A DNA stretch of 63,493 bases from CAADGV01 sp040290295 (lineage in GTDB: Bacteria > Bacteroidota > Ignavibacteria > UBA10030 > UBA6906): contig PSMW01000020.1 of the NCBI GenBank assembly GCA_040290295.1, forward strand, positions 1-63,493, in the 5' to 3' direction. This document shows positions 38,501 through 48,900 of the stretch, in pieces. The translations under genes and the position numbers were made by a program. The notes beneath the pieces were generated by a model. That model was not told the origin of the DNA. It ran no database searches and was given only the letters and a program-made list of their open reading frames with translations. Within the stretch, counting starts at the first letter, position 1, and every line of letters begins with the position of its first letter.

Positions 38501-38706
38501 GTGAGAACGCGACGGTGAAGATCAAGATTTTCGATATTGCGGGCGACAAAGTCGCCGAGTTTGCAGGGCCGGGCATCGGCGGAATGGACAACGAAGTAGC
38601 ATGGAACGTGCGCGACATACAAAGCGGTGTCTATCTGGCGCGTATCGAAGCCGATGCAGATGGAAAGTCCGAAGTTGCTATCATCAAAGTCGCGGTGGTA
38701 AAGTGA
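35503..38706 (+). CDS. M6-like pseudoprotease with VCBS/FG-GAP repeats and T9SS sorting domain
   Basis: 1,067 aa. Signal peptide 1-19. Residues 45-340 follow the immune-inhibitor-A (M6) peptidase pattern up to LGLPDLFDTNTGRSGIGRFG. The zinc motif that should read HEFGH before LGLPDLFD is instead A253-S254-F-G-S257, so all three key residues are lost and it cannot bind zinc in the usual way. Residues 550-950 hold VCBS/FG-GAP propeller repeats with calcium loops (DINDDGTREAVI, DLDGDGSRDIIF, DLDGDGLPEVIA). The last 85 residues are a sorting domain (YNWPNPVYDGRTFIRYFV, then GVYLARI). Third gene of the porU operon. Likely a surface-anchored binding or structural protein. Confidence 0.88.
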   Translation: MTLTYLFPALLAASTVFAQQLNHPLMASRDEARVQPRMRVAAAETINVLAVMVQFQPDNDIGTTGDGRFDLSTPAQVTLDSPPHDRRYFSDHLTFLSNYFAKVSKGKLVVRATLIDSVFTLPRQMARYSPPKNGPNTAVGDLARDTWQMVDASGLVGDFSLYDCFLLFHAGVGRDIDLVSVLGYDPTPRDIPSLYLSLNAFKQFFGSTYEGIPVRNGFHITNTIVMPETEGREIPATPQNFFLSLSINGLLCASFGSYLGLPDLFDTNTGRSGIGRFGLMDGQAIFSFAGIFPPEPSAWEKYWLGWIEPIVLTAGQYDVQLPAVSLSDTVYRIPISDTEYFLMENRSRDALRNGARVLSAYGGVVRVQTFDRDTVGFSQSDLSAIRGNVLDVDEFDWSLPGGVGRTGVFYDGGVLIWHIDERVIARGLPTNSVNANPQRRGVDLEEADGSQDIGQSYGLLQPGAGSEEGTALDFWYRGNESPVYRNEFSSTSYPNTASNSGANSHIAIKDFSTRSPRMSATVVVGDVVTLLPNFPKRIDLQLAAPSLTVAPIRTPDSLAIVVATTKDVATRPARQGPLAQGTRGELYAWKVNGESLLPRPLFARAGGTAPLPGGAFVGAPAFADINDDGTREAVIAEETPSGGVLHVYEPIASPTDTLARERLSLRVARKPTTSPLVTDSIIAFGAARATVYRYFYRSARLDSIALTDDTSDVVGIAAVANDHHVVFTTASGRVATTLAFASIDQHAGVQRASRASTPPVIGWLNARHPLVLLTTLEAGYVSAFDLQSGLQRLTGFPIDVGEPITSTIALADLDGDGSRDIIFFTHGAIHAYNAAGASLDNFPKRVIASEPLTSNPVVADLDGDGLPEVIAVSGDGIVVAFDKRGAMPPGFPLQAGRGKQSVAAFSSSPDGGQRTEFVLVVASSEEGNLSAWRTGSRSASSTVLRGSTWLQYQAHERHAGQALEALPAAPLTNTFFPKERAYNWPNPVYDGRTFIRYFVSENATVKIKIFDIAGDKVAEFAGPGIGGMDNEVAWNVRDIQSGVYLARIEADADGKSEVAIIKVAVVK

Positions 38707-38708
38707 AG

Positions 38709-41700
38709 ATGCCGATGGGAAGCCCGCGGGTGTTCGTTGCCGGCATTGCGGTCATAGCGTTCCTCTTTGCAGGCACCATTGCAGCGCAGGAGGTGTACCA
38801 TCCTGAGTTGGAGTGGAAGACGATCGAGACCGAGCATTTTCTTGTCCATTATCATGAAGGGGCGGAACGTACAGCGCGCGTCGTCGCGAAAATCGCGGAA
38901 GAAATCTATGGGCCCATCACGTCACTCTACCAACACACCCCGGATCAGAAGGTCAGCTTTATCATCAAAGACTACGACGACTACTCCAACGGTGCAGCGT
39001 ACTTCTACGACAACAAGGTGGAGATTTGGGCACCGAGCATGGACTTCGACTTTCGAGGGACGCATAACTGGCTGCGCAACGTCATCACACACGAGTTCAC
39101 GCATATCGTTCAGATTCAAACTGCGATGAAGTTCGGCCGACGCATGCCGGCGCTGTATCTTCAATGGTTGGGCTACGAATCCGAGCGCAGACCCGACGTC
39201 CTCTACGGCTATCCGAACGTGGTTGCATCCTATCCGATTTCCGGCTTCCTCGTGCCCGCATGGTTCGCCGAGGGCGTTGCACAATACAACCGACCCCAGT
39301 TGCGCTATGACTTTTGGGACTCTCATCGGGACATGATTCTCCGCTCGTATGTGTTGAGGGACAGCATCCTCACATGGAATCAAATGGGAGTCTTCGGTAA
39401 GACGAGTCTCGGCAACGAATCGTCCTACAACGCGGGCTTCGCTTTCGTGCATTACATAGCGCAGAAATACGGGATCGGCAAACTGAACGAGATCTCACGT
39501 CATCTGGCGCGGTTACCGGCGACCACCATCGACGGCGCGATTGAACATGCATTCGGTAAGAACGGCGAGGAAGTGTACAACGAGTGGCGTGAAGAGATCA
39601 AGCATGAGTACACACGCCGCGTTGCACCGATCCTTGCCGACAAACGTGAGGGCGAACCGATCCTCTTCGTCGATGATGAAGAAGCATTCAAGAAATTGCA
39701 CACACCGATAGCGGGCAAGCCGATGTTCTCGCTCTCCAACGAATTGATCGGCGAGCAGCATCGGGATCGATGCGACCTGTTCAGAGATGTCGGCTTCGCC
39801 AATCTCTATCCTGCATTCTCTCCCGACGGAAAGAAGCTGGCGTTCGTCAGCACACTCGGGGCGCCGTACCTCGGCCAATCTCAACTCGTCGTCGGTGCGT
39901 TCGGCGGGAAGTTCAAGCCGATCGCCCCCCGCGTAGGGAAGGAAATGACGTGGTCGCCCGACGGCAAGAGGCTGTACTACTCCCGCATTGACAATCGCAA
40001 TCCCAACTTCTCGATGCAATCGGATTTGTATGTGTATGATCTCGAGCGGGAGAAGGAAACGCGACTCACCTACGGTAAGCGCGCCGTGAGTCCGCATCTC
40101 TCTCCCGATGGGAAAACGTTGGTGTTCGTCGTCGGGTGGGATGGGACTTCGAATCTTGCGGTGATGAATGTGGATACGTCAGGCTATCGCTTGTTGACGT
40201 CGTTTCGTAACGGCGAGCAGGTGTACGGACCGAAATGGAGCCCTCGTGGTGATCGGATCGTGTTCGACTATGCTGTGCGCGATGGGCGTGATGTCGCGTG
40301 GATTCGCCCCGATGGCAGCGATTTGGAGTTCTTGGTATCGGGCGAGGACGACTCCCGCAACGCTGTGTTTTCGCCCGATGGTGCGCGCATACTCTTCGCT
40401 TCCGATCGAACGGGCATCTTCAACATTTATCAGATGGATACTGCTACAAGATCGATCGAACAACTCACCAACGTTCTCGGCGGTGCGTTCATGCCCACGA
40501 TGAACGCCGGTGGTACGCTCGTGTACGCAAACTATACTGCCGAAGGCTACAAGCTGTATGTCATGGAACGACCCTCACCGCTTGTCGCGGACAACGTTCA
40601 CTATCTGCCTTCCACCTCCAGCAATCCTTTGCCACAGCCGGTGTACACCGCATTCCCGAACGATCCGACCGATACATGGGACTGGCAAGCCCTCCGTTCA
40701 TACGACGACACCGAGCTGCCGGCACACACCGCACGATCGTACAAGAACGTGTTCACCAGCTTGGCGTTCGTTCCATTCCTTCGGTTCGACAATTACAACC
40801 CGAAGAACAAAGCGCTGGAGTCGTTCAAAGCGGGCGTGTACATGTTCTCGAACGATGTGCTGGACAAACTCAGCATGTTCGGCGGGGCGGCGGTCAACAG
40901 CAAGCTCGAACGCGATCTCTTTCTGATCTTCAACTATCGCGGACGACTGCCGCTGTTCTACCAACTGGGCCTCGAGCCGGTCGCTTCGCTGGAGATGTAC
41001 AACGTCACGCGAAAAACGAGCAACGTCATCTCGCTTCCTGCTTCGGCCATTCCAGTGGACCTGACGTACAATCTCACCGAGTTCGATATCGCGCTTCAGC
41101 AGCCTTCGCACGTCGGCACATTCGAGTTTCGCTATGCGCATAGCCGATATTCTTCCGCCATCGAAACATTCAAGAATCCCGAGACCGGCGATCTGGTGCC
41201 CGCCTCAGGAGATTTGTACTTGATTGCCAACGATCTCTCACTGCGATACACGCTGGAACAGATTGTTCGCTCCAACACGTCGGAAATCAATCCCGTGGGG
41301 AGGAAGGTGCAACTTCTCCTGACGCGATCGTTGAACAAGTTCAACGGCGACGGCGAGTACACCGTCGGACCGACAGGTTTGGTGCCGGTGTACAAGAAGG
41401 TCAACTTCACGCGGGTCGAGTTGACATGGCGAGAACATCTGCCGTTCTTCTTCTCCAACCATACGCTGACGCTCAAACTGCGCGGCGGCTCGATTCTCGA
41501 AGGCACCGTGGATAGCTTTTTCGATTTCTATGCAGGTGGGCTTGTCGGGATGAAAGGGTACCCGTTCTATGCCATCAGCGGCAACGAGCTGGCGGTGGTA
41601 GGAGCCGAGTATCGTTTTCCGCTCGTCGGCAACATCGATGTGCGGTTTCTGCAATTCTCTTTCGACAAGCTCTACGCTTCGTTCTATGCCGATGTTGGCA

Positions 41701-41927
41701 ATGCATGGAGCAGCGCGCGACCGAAGTTGAAAGAGTTCAAAACCGATGCGGGCGTGGAGATACGTCTCGAATCGTTCTCCTGGTATGCATATCCGACGCG
41801 CATCTTTTTTAACGCCTCGTATGGGTTCAATGCTTTCGAACGGAATGTGCGCGGTGGTACGCCCGTCAGATACGGCAAGGAATGGCGGTTCTACTTCGGC
41901 ATCTTGTTCGGTTTCGATTTCGATTAG
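38709..41927 (+). CDS. HEFTH peptidase-MA-like / TolB-propeller / outer-membrane barrel fusion
   Basis: 1,072 aa; the ATG at 38709 is 2 bases after the previous stop. Signal peptide 1-26. Residues 30-320 are a peptidase-MA-like gluzincin with HEFTH at 128-132 and the downstream PAWFAEGVAQY giving the third ligand Glu. Residues 340-640 have TolB/PD40 propeller repeats (YPAFSPDGKKLAFVS, KWSPRGDRIVFDY, NAVFSPDGARILFAS). Residues 690-1072 form a barrel resembling the Omp85/BamA surface-antigen end (FYAGGLVGMKGYPFYAISGN, FYADVGNAW, and terminal FYFGILFGFDFD). An outer-membrane protein combining protease, propeller and barrel in the T9SS operon. Its role in cargo export or assembly is inferred from position only. 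Confidence 0.85.
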   Translation: MPMGSPRVFVAGIAVIAFLFAGTIAAQEVYHPELEWKTIETEHFLVHYHEGAERTARVVAKIAEEIYGPITSLYQHTPDQKVSFIIKDYDDYSNGAAYFYDNKVEIWAPSMDFDFRGTHNWLRNVITHEFTHIVQIQTAMKFGRRMPALYLQWLGYESERRPDVLYGYPNVVASYPISGFLVPAWFAEGVAQYNRPQLRYDFWDSHRDMILRSYVLRDSILTWNQMGVFGKTSLGNESSYNAGFAFVHYIAQKYGIGKLNEISRHLARLPATTIDGAIEHAFGKNGEEVYNEWREEIKHEYTRRVAPILADKREGEPILFVDDEEAFKKLHTPIAGKPMFSLSNELIGEQHRDRCDLFRDVGFANLYPAFSPDGKKLAFVSTLGAPYLGQSQLVVGAFGGKFKPIAPRVGKEMTWSPDGKRLYYSRIDNRNPNFSMQSDLYVYDLEREKETRLTYGKRAVSPHLSPDGKTLVFVVGWDGTSNLAVMNVDTSGYRLLTSFRNGEQVYGPKWSPRGDRIVFDYAVRDGRDVAWIRPDGSDLEFLVSGEDDSRNAVFSPDGARILFASDRTGIFNIYQMDTATRSIEQLTNVLGGAFMPTMNAGGTLVYANYTAEGYKLYVMERPSPLVADNVHYLPSTSSNPLPQPVYTAFPNDPTDTWDWQALRSYDDTELPAHTARSYKNVFTSLAFVPFLRFDNYNPKNKALESFKAGVYMFSNDVLDKLSMFGGAAVNSKLERDLFLIFNYRGRLPLFYQLGLEPVASLEMYNVTRKTSNVISLPASAIPVDLTYNLTEFDIALQQPSHVGTFEFRYAHSRYSSAIETFKNPETGDLVPASGDLYLIANDLSLRYTLEQIVRSNTSEINPVGRKVQLLLTRSLNKFNGDGEYTVGPTGLVPVYKKVNFTRVELTWREHLPFFFSNHTLTLKLRGGSILEGTVDSFFDFYAGGLVGMKGYPFYAISGNELAVVGAEYRFPLVGNIDVRFLQFSFDKLYASFYADVGNAWSSARPKLKEFKTDAGVEIRLESFSWYAYPTRIFFNASYGFNAFERNVRGGTPVRYGKEWRFYFGILFGFDFD

Positions 41928-41936
41928 GAGAGGATC

Positions 41937-42869
41937 ATGAACAAACGATGGAGCGTTGTACTGAGCGGAGTGGCGCTGGTCTTGGTTGCCACTCGCATGT
42001 TCGCAGAAGAAGGACCGCGTTCGGTTGTGTTCCGATCGCCCAGCCACCGTGCAGCGTTGACGGGCAACCTCGAAACGGATCTCTTCGCTCGCACCTATCT
42101 CGCCTTCACGCCGCGGTTGGAACAGGAAGGCGACAACTCGTTGTCGACGCGCAAATCTCCCTGGTTAGCCGCAGGACTCTCGCTCGTGTTGCCCGGCGCG
42201 GGCGAGTTCTACGCCGAGAGTTATTGGAAGTCAGCCCTGTTCCTTGCGCTCGACGTTGCCGCGTGGGGGCTGGCAATTCACTTCGACAAGAAGGGGGATC
42301 GCCAAACAACCTTCTTCCAATCCTTTGCCGATGAGCATTGGAGCGTGGTGAAGTACGCACAGTTTTCGTTGGAGTATTTCATCCCGACGGAACGATGGAA
42401 CGAGTATGCGGGCTTGATCGCGCCCGGCAGCAATCCGCCTTGGCAACGGGTGAATTGGAATCTTCTCAATCGCTTAGAACGCGAGATCAGCGGCACGCCG
42501 AACGGCCGCTATTACTCGCACACGCTTCCGCCGTACGGCGATCAGCAATACTACGAGTTGATCGGAAAGTATCCGCAATACAATCCGGGCTGGGACGATG
42601 CAGAGCTTCCGTACATTTACAGCGAAACGAACGTGACGCCGCGCTTTAAGTACTATGCTGGAGAGCGAGGCAAGGCGAACGACTTCTACCGGACCGCCAC
42701 CACGTTCTTGACCGTTGCGATTGTCAACCATGTGCTGAGTGCGTTGGATGCAGCATGGTCTGCTGCATCCTACAACAGGAGTGTGCACGCTTCCATGCGT
42801 CTGCAATATATACCGACAGAATTTGGTTACGCGAGGGTGCCTTGCGTGCAGGTGTCGGTCGGGTTGTGA
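41937..42869 (+). CDS. DUF5683-like membrane protein
   Basis: 310 aa. Signal or anchor 1-23. The central KSPWLAAGLSLVLPGAGEFY, then SYWKSALFLALDVAAWGLAI, matches DUF5683-type proteins (P..A...S.ILPG.GQ.Y...YWK...). Two helices in the middle and one near AIVNHVLSALDAAWSA. Starts 10 bases after the barrel fusion gene, so it is the last gene of the porU operon. Its stop is directly next to the stop of convergent lptG (42867-42869 against 42870-42872). Function unknown; envelope-associated. Confidence 0.65.
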   Translation: MNKRWSVVLSGVALVLVATRMFAEEGPRSVVFRSPSHRAALTGNLETDLFARTYLAFTPRLEQEGDNSLSTRKSPWLAAGLSLVLPGAGEFYAESYWKSALFLALDVAAWGLAIHFDKKGDRQTTFFQSFADEHWSVVKYAQFSLEYFIPTERWNEYAGLIAPGSNPPWQRVNWNLLNRLEREISGTPNGRYYSHTLPPYGDQQYYELIGKYPQYNPGWDDAELPYIYSETNVTPRFKYYAGERGKANDFYRTATTFLTVAIVNHVLSALDAAWSAASYNRSVHASMRLQYIPTEFGYARVPCVQVSVGL

Positions 42870-43955
42870 TTATTTCGGAACGCGCCACGTTACGTACGCA
42901 GCGACCGCGAGGAAAATGAGGTTTGCCATCCACGCCGTGAGCAGCGGATGGATGTCGCCGTTGTAGCCGAAGACTTGGCTTACTTTGAGGAAGATGAGAT
43001 AGATGAACGCGACCAGAAGCGAAATGCCCGCCTGTACCCCGATTCCTCCCCGCCGCTTGACCGACGCGAACGGCACACCGAACAACACCACGATCGTTGA
43101 AGCGAACGGGAAGGACACTTTGCTGTAGAAATCGACCAACCAGCGCGACACGTCTTGTCCCGCTCGCCGTTGATTCTCGATGAACTGTCTCATCGTTTCG
43201 TACTCCATCTCGTCTGGCTGTTCCTGTTTTTTGCGAAGGTCTTCCGGATTGAAGTGCAATGTGCCTGCCGCTTGGAGCTCGAATCGTTCGAGGGATTCCT
43301 TGCTGCCTTCGAACCATCGTCGCACACCGGAACGTAGCATCCACCGCCTGCCGACCGAATCCCACTCCATGGTCTGCGCATCCACGCGTGCGACGAGGAT
43401 GGTCGCGTTTGTGTCGCTGAAGTCTTGAATGCTGACGCGGCTTGCGATTTCGCGCGTGTCGTCGTAATAGCCGATCGAGAGAATGCGCGTCGGCGTATCT
43501 TGCACGTAGATGTTGGCGCCGGACCCGCTGATCAGATTCTTGCTGAGATACACCCGTTCGATGGTAAGCTTCTTCTTGTTGACTTTGGGAACAATCCAGC
43601 CGTTGAAGTACACCGAGGCTGCGCTGACAACGATCGCCACGACGAGATACGGCACCATCAGACGATAGAGACTGATGCCGCCCGCCTTCATCGCCGTCCA
43701 TTCGTTCTGCATCGAAAGTCGCGCTGTCACGAACAAGCTGCCTAAGAGAAGTGCAACCGGCGTGATGAGTTTGATGATTTCGGGAATGAAGAAGATGTAG
43801 TACCGCACCAACACTTCCAGCGTTGCCTGCCGATCGAGGAAATCTCCCAAGTTCTCCATCACGTCGATGACGATGAAGATAAGAATCACGGCAAGCAGGG
43901 CGAAGAAGGACGTGCTGAGAAACTGCTTGACGATGTAGCGATCGAGAAGCTTCAC
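42870..43955 (-). CDS. lptG: LPS export permease LptG
   Basis: 361 aa from the GTG at 43955, which overlaps the lptF stop as GTGA; the longer upstream frame is antisense-like. It opens LLDRYIVKQFLSTSFFALLA and has the YjgP/YjgQ plan: three N-terminal helices, a periplasmic beta-jellyroll (about 130-260), and three C-terminal helices. The coupling-helix block SLFVTARLSMQNEWTAMKAG (cytoplasmic contact with LptB) is present. With LptF it forms the membrane part of the LptB2FG transporter that extracts lipopolysaccharide. Confidence 0.93.
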   Translation of the reverse strand: MKLLDRYIVKQFLSTSFFALLAVILIFIVIDVMENLGDFLDRQATLEVLVRYYIFFIPEIIKLITPVALLLGSLFVTARLSMQNEWTAMKAGGISLYRLMVPYLVVAIVVSAASVYFNGWIVPKVNKKKLTIERVYLSKNLISGSGANIYVQDTPTRILSIGYYDDTREIASRVSIQDFSDTNATILVARVDAQTMEWDSVGRRWMLRSGVRRWFEGSKESLERFELQAAGTLHFNPEDLRKKQEQPDEMEYETMRQFIENQRRAGQDVSRWLVDFYSKVSFPFASTIVVLFGVPFASVKRRGGIGVQAGISLLVAFIYLIFLKVSQVFGYNGDIHPLLTAWMANLIFLAVAAYVTWRVPK

Positions 43956-45421
43956 GGTTGCTCCAATGCTGCGCGTTCCCGTTCGCGCTCGGCAAGCTGT
44001 TCCTGCCAGCGCCGCGGCAACAGGCACTTGAAGACGTCGAACGTCAGCACCACCGACTCACGCCCGATGCGAATGGTGAGAATGATTCCCATGACGCCGA
44101 TGATGATATTGGCTGCCCACATACCCCAGAACGGAGAGAAGATGCCGCGGTCTGCAAGTTTTTCACCACCAATCAAACACGCCCAGTAGAGGAGGAAGAA
44201 GCCCAAACTGAGTGTTGCCGCCATGCCGAATCCGCCGCGGCGAGCCATGATGCCGAGCGGAACACCCACCAGCACGAATACCAAACACGCGACGGGGATA
44301 GCGTACTTTTTGTAGATCTCCACCTCATATTGGTCGATTTGCTTTTCGACGAAATCGATGCGCATCAACTCGCTTTGGATGGTTGAACTGATGATGCGCA
44401 CGCGGGTATCCGGCGGCTCGTTCGCCGGAATTGAATAGGAAGGGGACGAGAAGATTTGCACGCCTCCCGTGAACGGCGAGTAGGGACTTCGCTCCTGTGT
44501 GGTTGGTGAAGCCGTCTTTCCGGTGAGCAGCCGATCGAACTCGCGGTTGAGGAGGGCTTGCAGATTCGAGTCGAGGGAGTTCCGAGCACGTTGAAGGCTA
44601 TCGACAATTGCACGCATGGTTGCCGCACTGAGCTCGCGGTCGCCGCGGATCACCACACCTTCCTGCGTCCGCTCAAAGCCGAAGCCTTCCACTTCCGTCA
44701 CGATGCGGTGCTTGCTGAAGCGTATGCGCTTGTACTCGGTCATGTTCACCAAATTCAACTCGTGAATCTCACCGTCTTGCAAGTCCATAATCAACTTGCG
44801 CGCATCGGGCGAAAGGGAAATGGTGCCGCGCTGAGCGGTGATCACGATGTCGTAATTCGGATTGGTGTAGTCGTACAGCGTGATGCCTTCCAAATCGTTG
44901 CTCTTCTCGAATGTCTTGTGCACGAGAATGCTGTAGCCCTGAATCTCCTGCGAGAAAAGTCCGGCGACGATGCTGAACGTGGGACGCTTCCGCCGGATGT
45001 CCATGGCGAGCGTTTTCGCTTTGTGGTTTGCTTCCGGAAGGACGTCGTTGTTGAACATGACGAGTAAGACGGCGAGCGCACCTGCCGCGATGAACACCGG
45101 TGCCATCATGCGATAGATGCTGACGCCGCTCGCCTTCATCGCGGTGATTTCGTTCTTCGCAGAGAGATCGCCAAACGCCATAAGAACTGCCACGAGCACC
45201 GACATCGGTACCGCAAGAACAACCATCCACGCGAGGTTCAGCGAAATCAATTCGAGAATCGTCCATGCGCTCAACCCTTTGCCGACCAATTGGTCGATGA
45301 ACTTCATGATGAATTGCAGAACAAACAGAAAGGGCAACGTGGAGAGCGAGAAAACGAACGGACCGATATGTGCGCGCAGAATGTACAGCGAAATGTATCG
45401 TGGAAAGAGGACCACTTTCAT
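43952..45421 (-). CDS. lptF: LPS export permease LptF
   Basis: 489 aa from the ATG at 45421 (MKVVLFPRYISLYILRAHIG); a frame extension to 45457 adds 12 residues. YjgP/YjgQ family with three N-terminal helices, the coupling block LMAFGDLSAKNEITAMKASG, a long periplasmic domain (about 130-370) and three C-terminal helices including CLVFVLVGVPLGIMARRGGF. It overlaps lptG by 4 bases (GTGA). A TATATT element at 45428-45433 lies only a few bases from the ATG with no clear -35. Of the two permeases, the first is called LptF by convention. Confidence 0.9.
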   Translation of the reverse strand: MKVVLFPRYISLYILRAHIGPFVFSLSTLPFLFVLQFIMKFIDQLVGKGLSAWTILELISLNLAWMVVLAVPMSVLVAVLMAFGDLSAKNEITAMKASGVSIYRMMAPVFIAAGALAVLLVMFNNDVLPEANHKAKTLAMDIRRKRPTFSIVAGLFSQEIQGYSILVHKTFEKSNDLEGITLYDYTNPNYDIVITAQRGTISLSPDARKLIMDLQDGEIHELNLVNMTEYKRIRFSKHRIVTEVEGFGFERTQEGVVIRGDRELSAATMRAIVDSLQRARNSLDSNLQALLNREFDRLLTGKTASPTTQERSPYSPFTGGVQIFSSPSYSIPANEPPDTRVRIISSTIQSELMRIDFVEKQIDQYEVEIYKKYAIPVACLVFVLVGVPLGIMARRGGFGMAATLSLGFFLLYWACLIGGEKLADRGIFSPFWGMWAANIIIGVMGIILTIRIGRESVVLTFDVFKCLLPRRWQEQLAERERERAALEQP

Positions 45422-45943
45422 GATGCTAATATACGAAACGATGGGGACGGACTCCACCGTTGCGATACCTAAAATTCGCGCGAGAGCTTCATGCGAAGAT
45501 GCAAAGCCACGAAAGGGTTGAAACAGTTTTACGTTACCGTCTCACAACGCTTCACCTCTCTGGTGAGAATGGAGGAGAGGTCGCAAGTTGATCCTGTTGA
45601 AAGGTTGAATTTCTTGTTTGCACCTCGGCGCGAGATGCTGATGGCCGGCGTACGCACCTTGATATTTAACTCCCAAATCTCTACGTTTATGTGCCCGAGA
45701 TCCACTCCTCGGTCCTACAACGAAGGAGGAAGAACCATATCGATCACTGCTAATGCTTGCAACAGCCGGATTTTTCTTTGGAGATAACAGCGCAAGAAGA
45801 ATCCGGCGGGTACGCGAAGGCGGAGGCTGGACATCATCACCCGCTTGTGTTTGTCCACCGATGAAGGCTTAACACACCCGAGAATCGACGTGGTTTCATT
45901 TCTTCGTAGCACGCTCACGATTGTACGCGTTGAGGGGACGAGT
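45422..45943. other. Divergent intergenic region lptF/sprA
   Basis: 522 bases with no convincing gene. A promoter candidate for sprA lies at 45659-45687 and a -10-like element for lptF at 45428-45433. The open frame from 45845 upstream of the sprA start lacks a ribosome site. Confidence 0.5.
45659..45687 (+). promoter_or_regulatory. Candidate promoter for sprA
   Basis: TTGATA (45659-45664), 17 bases, TACGTT (45682-45687) followed by TA. It implies a leader of about 250 bases before the sprA start, similar to porU. Confidence 0.45.
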
Positions 45944-48900
45944 ATGGCACTCGGTACTGTTCCCCTCGTCCTCCTTGCTGTTGTTCTCTTTTCCCCCGGT
46001 GTCTCTACTGGCTCCTTCCAGCCGTCAACGGAGTTTGGCGCTTTCGTTCCGCCCGACACAACAATCAAAGGTGAAGACCAACGCGCGGCAGCACAACAGC
46101 AAACGGGCCGCTCGCGTACCGGCGGACGAAGCACGGGCGGCGCGTCAGGGTTTTTCGTGTCGGATTCGGCGCGCGCAAAACGTGGCGTGAGCGAGGATTC
46201 GACGTGGGTGGTGTATCTGGATTCCACCGCGCGTGCACGCCAATGGAAACACGTGCGGCGCGATCAGCCGCAGGTGTCGATCTTTCCCGACCGTCTCCAT
46301 CCGTTGTTCGCCGAACCAGCGATGTCGCCGATTAGGCGCGAGATGATTCCCGACTCCACGGCAACGACGTTCACGTTTCGAGAAACCGTTGGTGGGGAAG
46401 ATGTCAAGATTCCCTTGACGCTCTCTTGGAAAGAATATGTGCGGGCTCGCCAAAAGTTCGAATGGCGCAAGATGCTCGCCGACGAGGCGCGCAGGCCGAA
46501 AGCGCTGCAAGGCAAGCGAGACATCGGCGATGTGTTCTCCACCTTCACCAAGATTCAGATACCGATCCCCTCCAATCCCATCTTCAGCATCTTTGGTAAG
46601 CCGGAGATCAATCTTCAAATCAGCGGCGCCGTGGATATCCGCGCTGGATTTCGCAACACCAAAAGCGATCAAGTCACGGCAAACATTCTCGACCAGTCAC
46701 GCAACGAACCTGACTTCAACCAAGAGGTGCAGGTGGCGGTCAACGGCACGATCGGCGACAAACTGAACATCCTTGCCGACTGGAACACGCAGCGCACCTT
46801 CGAGTACGAAAACCAGTTGAAGATCAAGTACACCGGCTACGACGACGAGATCGTGCAGAGCGTTGAAGCGGGAAACGTTTCGTTGCAGACACCTTCCTCG
46901 TTCATCGGCAGCAGCGCTGCGCTCTTCGGCATCAAGGCGAAGATGCAAGCCGGTCCGTTTACGCTCACGACGCTGGCTTCGCAAAAGAAGGGGCAGATCA
47001 AGGAGGTGACGGCTTCGGGCGGCGCGCAACAGATCCCGTTCGAGATCAATGCATGGAATTATGCTACCAACTACTACTTCCTCGACGAGCGGTACATACC
47101 GCTGTACGAGCCATACTACCTTGCCGATGTTCCTGCGCGAGACGATAACGTGAGAGTTCTGGACGCAGAGGTATGGGTGTCATTCCTGGGTACCGATCAG
47201 AATCAAGCAGCGATCGCACGGTCGGGCGTGGCGTATGTTACGCTACCGGATCGGCCTGCGGGTCAAACCAACTACTCCGACTCGATTCGCAACGTCTCCG
47301 AGGAGACTCCCGGCGAAATCGAATTTGGACGCTTCGTCCGTCTCGACGGATCGCAATTCGATTTGCTGGAGAACGGATATACGGGTGTTCTCGCATTGAA
47401 CCAAAACGTGCAGGACAATCAGATCGTTGCAATTGCCTACAGAACCGCCACACAACAGTGGGGAGAGCTTACGGTGAACAACCCTGCCACTGCCGACACA
47501 AGTAGGCGCTTAGTGTTGAAAATGATCAAGCCCCGCAATTTGCTCTCCGTTGGTCCCACGTATCGTACCGCGTGGAATCGGCTGTTGAAGAACGTGTACG
47601 CGTTGGGCGGGCGGAACATCAAAGAAGCCGGCTTCCAGCTCGATGTGTTCCGGCGGGAAAGCGGGTCACAGGATGTGAACACCATCGGCGGACAGCCGTT
47701 GCTCCGCATTCTGGGTCTCGACCGTTACAGCTCCAACGGTCAGCGAGGGTCCGACAATGCATTCGATTTTCGAACCGGCTTCACCATCAACCCTGCACGT
47801 GCCGAGATCATCTTTCCCTATTTGCGCCCGTTCGACACTGCCATTCGGCGCTATCTCGACAGTGTGGGCGTCGGACAAATCGATACGTCCACCCTCTTTG
47901 CGCGGGAGATCTACGACACGACGAAGATACAAGCTCAACAATCGAACGCAAACAAGTACATCATCAAGGGAAGTGCAACAGGCGAAGCCAGTTCGAAGTA
48001 CCAATTGGGATTCAATGTTGTTGAAGGCAGCGTACGGGTGTACGAAAACGGTCAACTCCTCACACCCAATATCGATTATACGGTTGACTATATCGTCGGT
48101 GAGGTGGTGATCAGGAAAGCCTCGGCATTGGTGCCGGGAGCCAACCTGCAGATCAAATACGAGCAGAACGATCTCTTCCAACTTGCATCGAAAACGCTCC
48201 TTGGCGCTCGCGGCGATTTGGCGATCTCTCCAACAACCAGTCTCGGCTTCACGATCATGAATCTCAACCAACAAACTCTCAGCGACAAAGTACGCTTGGG
48301 AGAGGAGCCGAACAAGAACACCATTGTGGGCATCGATGGACAAACGACGTTCAAGCTGCCGTTCCTCACGTCTGCGCTGGATGCCTTGCCGGGAATTCAA
48401 ACGCGCGAGATCTCCGATCTGCGCATCTCGGGCGAGGCTGCCTACATGATTCCCGATCCCAACACAAAGAAGAGCACCATCACGAGCGATAATAGTGCGG
48501 GCATCGCCTACATCGACGACTTCGAAGGTGCTCGCAGGACGATTCCCTTCGGCGTGAACTACGCGAGCTGGTTTCAACCGAGTCCCCCTGCCGATACATT
48601 GGTGTTTCCACCCGGGACGCCCGATTCGGTGAAGATGTATTCCAAAGCGAATACGGTGTGGTACACGCTGTTCAATCAAGTGGCTCAGACCGATGTTTTC
48701 CCCGACCGCAAAGCCGGAAGTGCGGCAAGCAACCGATTGAACGTGATGGACGTGTGGTACTTTCCGCGTCAACGCGGCATGTATAACTGGAGTCCCAATC
48801 TCGACTCGACCCTTCGTCCCGAGAGAAACTGGGGCGGCATCATGCGTCCCATCTCGCTTTCGGGGACGAACTTCATTGCTGAGAACATCAACTTTATCGA

